Shown here: positions 5,927 through 6,032 of the stretch, in pieces
How the letters are laid out: each line of letters starts with the position of its first letter
Position numbering within the stretch: position 1 is the first letter of the stretch
Source of the DNA: HGM20899 sp964615195
GTDB taxonomy: Bacteria > Pseudomonadota > Gammaproteobacteria > Enterobacterales > Succinivibrionaceae
Reading direction: 5' to 3'
Assembly: GCA_964615195.1 (NCBI GenBank)
Contig: CAZTNG010000103.1
Coordinates: 1 to 6,032 of the forward strand
DNA length: 6,032 nucleotides
The notes under the pieces: generated by a model
What the model was told of the DNA's origin: nothing
Seen by the model: only the letters and a program-made list of their open reading frames with translations
Databases searched by the model: none
Translations under genes and position numbers: made by a program

Positions 5927-6032
5927 AACTAGCTAATAGTTGTGAAGTTTGATTTATAAATTTTGCAGGAATAGGCTTTTCAAGTCTCCATTCTATACTC
6001 ATAGGTTTGGAGCCTTGATGTTTTTTATAAAA
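5925..6032 (-). CDS. C-terminal fragment of an unrecognised protein (cut by window edge)
   Basis: A minus-strand frame is open from the window edge for 35 codons and stops with TAA at 5925-5927. The visible part contains HQGSKPMSIEWRLEKPIP and ends INQTSQLLAS. It is hydrophilic, with no membrane helix or recognisable domain. Support for its being real comes from the uninterrupted frame, protein-like composition, and a stop placed tightly against the operon terminator with no wasted space. I considered a transposase tail or a small domain of unknown function but cannot support either. The gene converges on the TIR-DHH operon and is probably not part of it. Confidence 0.45.
   Translation of the reverse strand, partial: FYKKHQGSKPMSIEWRLEKPIPAKFINQTSQLLAS

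Noticed and set aside
1..6032. CRISPR array, tRNA, rRNA or complete insertion sequence
   Set aside because: No regularly spaced repeats, cloverleaf-like sequence, rRNA segments or transposase with terminal inverted repeats were seen.

Overview
The window is AT-rich, especially between genes, and comes from a bacterial chromosome or integrated element. No gene here fixes the taxon. Weak ribosome-binding sites, the low GC content and the gene content would fit a low-GC gut or host-associated bacterium, but I cannot choose between a Gram-negative lineage and a Firmicute. The layout is two gene pairs transcribed away from each other, separated by about 620 bases without genes. Non-coding, repeat-bearing DNA lies at the left edge and the tail of another gene at the right edge.

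Left part (1-2118). Bases 1-351 hold no gene that I can support but carry two copies of a 28-base direct repeat. A minus-strand pair follows: a DUF5131-family (phage Gp37/Gp68-like) cysteine-motif protein read first (2118 to 1243), then an EamA/DMT-type ten-helix membrane transporter (1230 to 352). They are 12 bases apart and probably one transcript. The DUF5131 protein ends in a six-cysteine tail that looks like an added metal-binding knuckle.

Middle (2119-2737). This very AT-rich spacer must contain the promoters of both divergent units. Its left third has three successive inverted repeats (2157-2192, 2204-2232, 2252-2269) that no gene explains.

Right part (2738-5926). A plus-strand two-gene operon encodes (1) a TIR-domain protein anchored by one membrane helix, with a DUF6273-like domain on the far side of the membrane, and (2) a DHH/DHHA1 phosphoesterase with a C-terminal extension built of two related modules ending in a G-D-[YS]...D-[IV]-F-D-x-x-Y pattern. 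Stop and start are two bases apart, and a clear intrinsic terminator closes the unit. TIR domains often make or consume NAD-derived nucleotides, and DHH/DHHA1 enzymes hydrolyse small nucleotides or short oligonucleotides. The pair is therefore a good candidate for a membrane-linked nucleotide-signalling or anti-phage system, with the DHH protein as partner, off-switch or second effector. That functional link is inference.

Right edge (5925-6032). The last 35 codons of an unrecognised minus-strand gene converge on the operon; its stop codon lies in the T-tract of the terminator.
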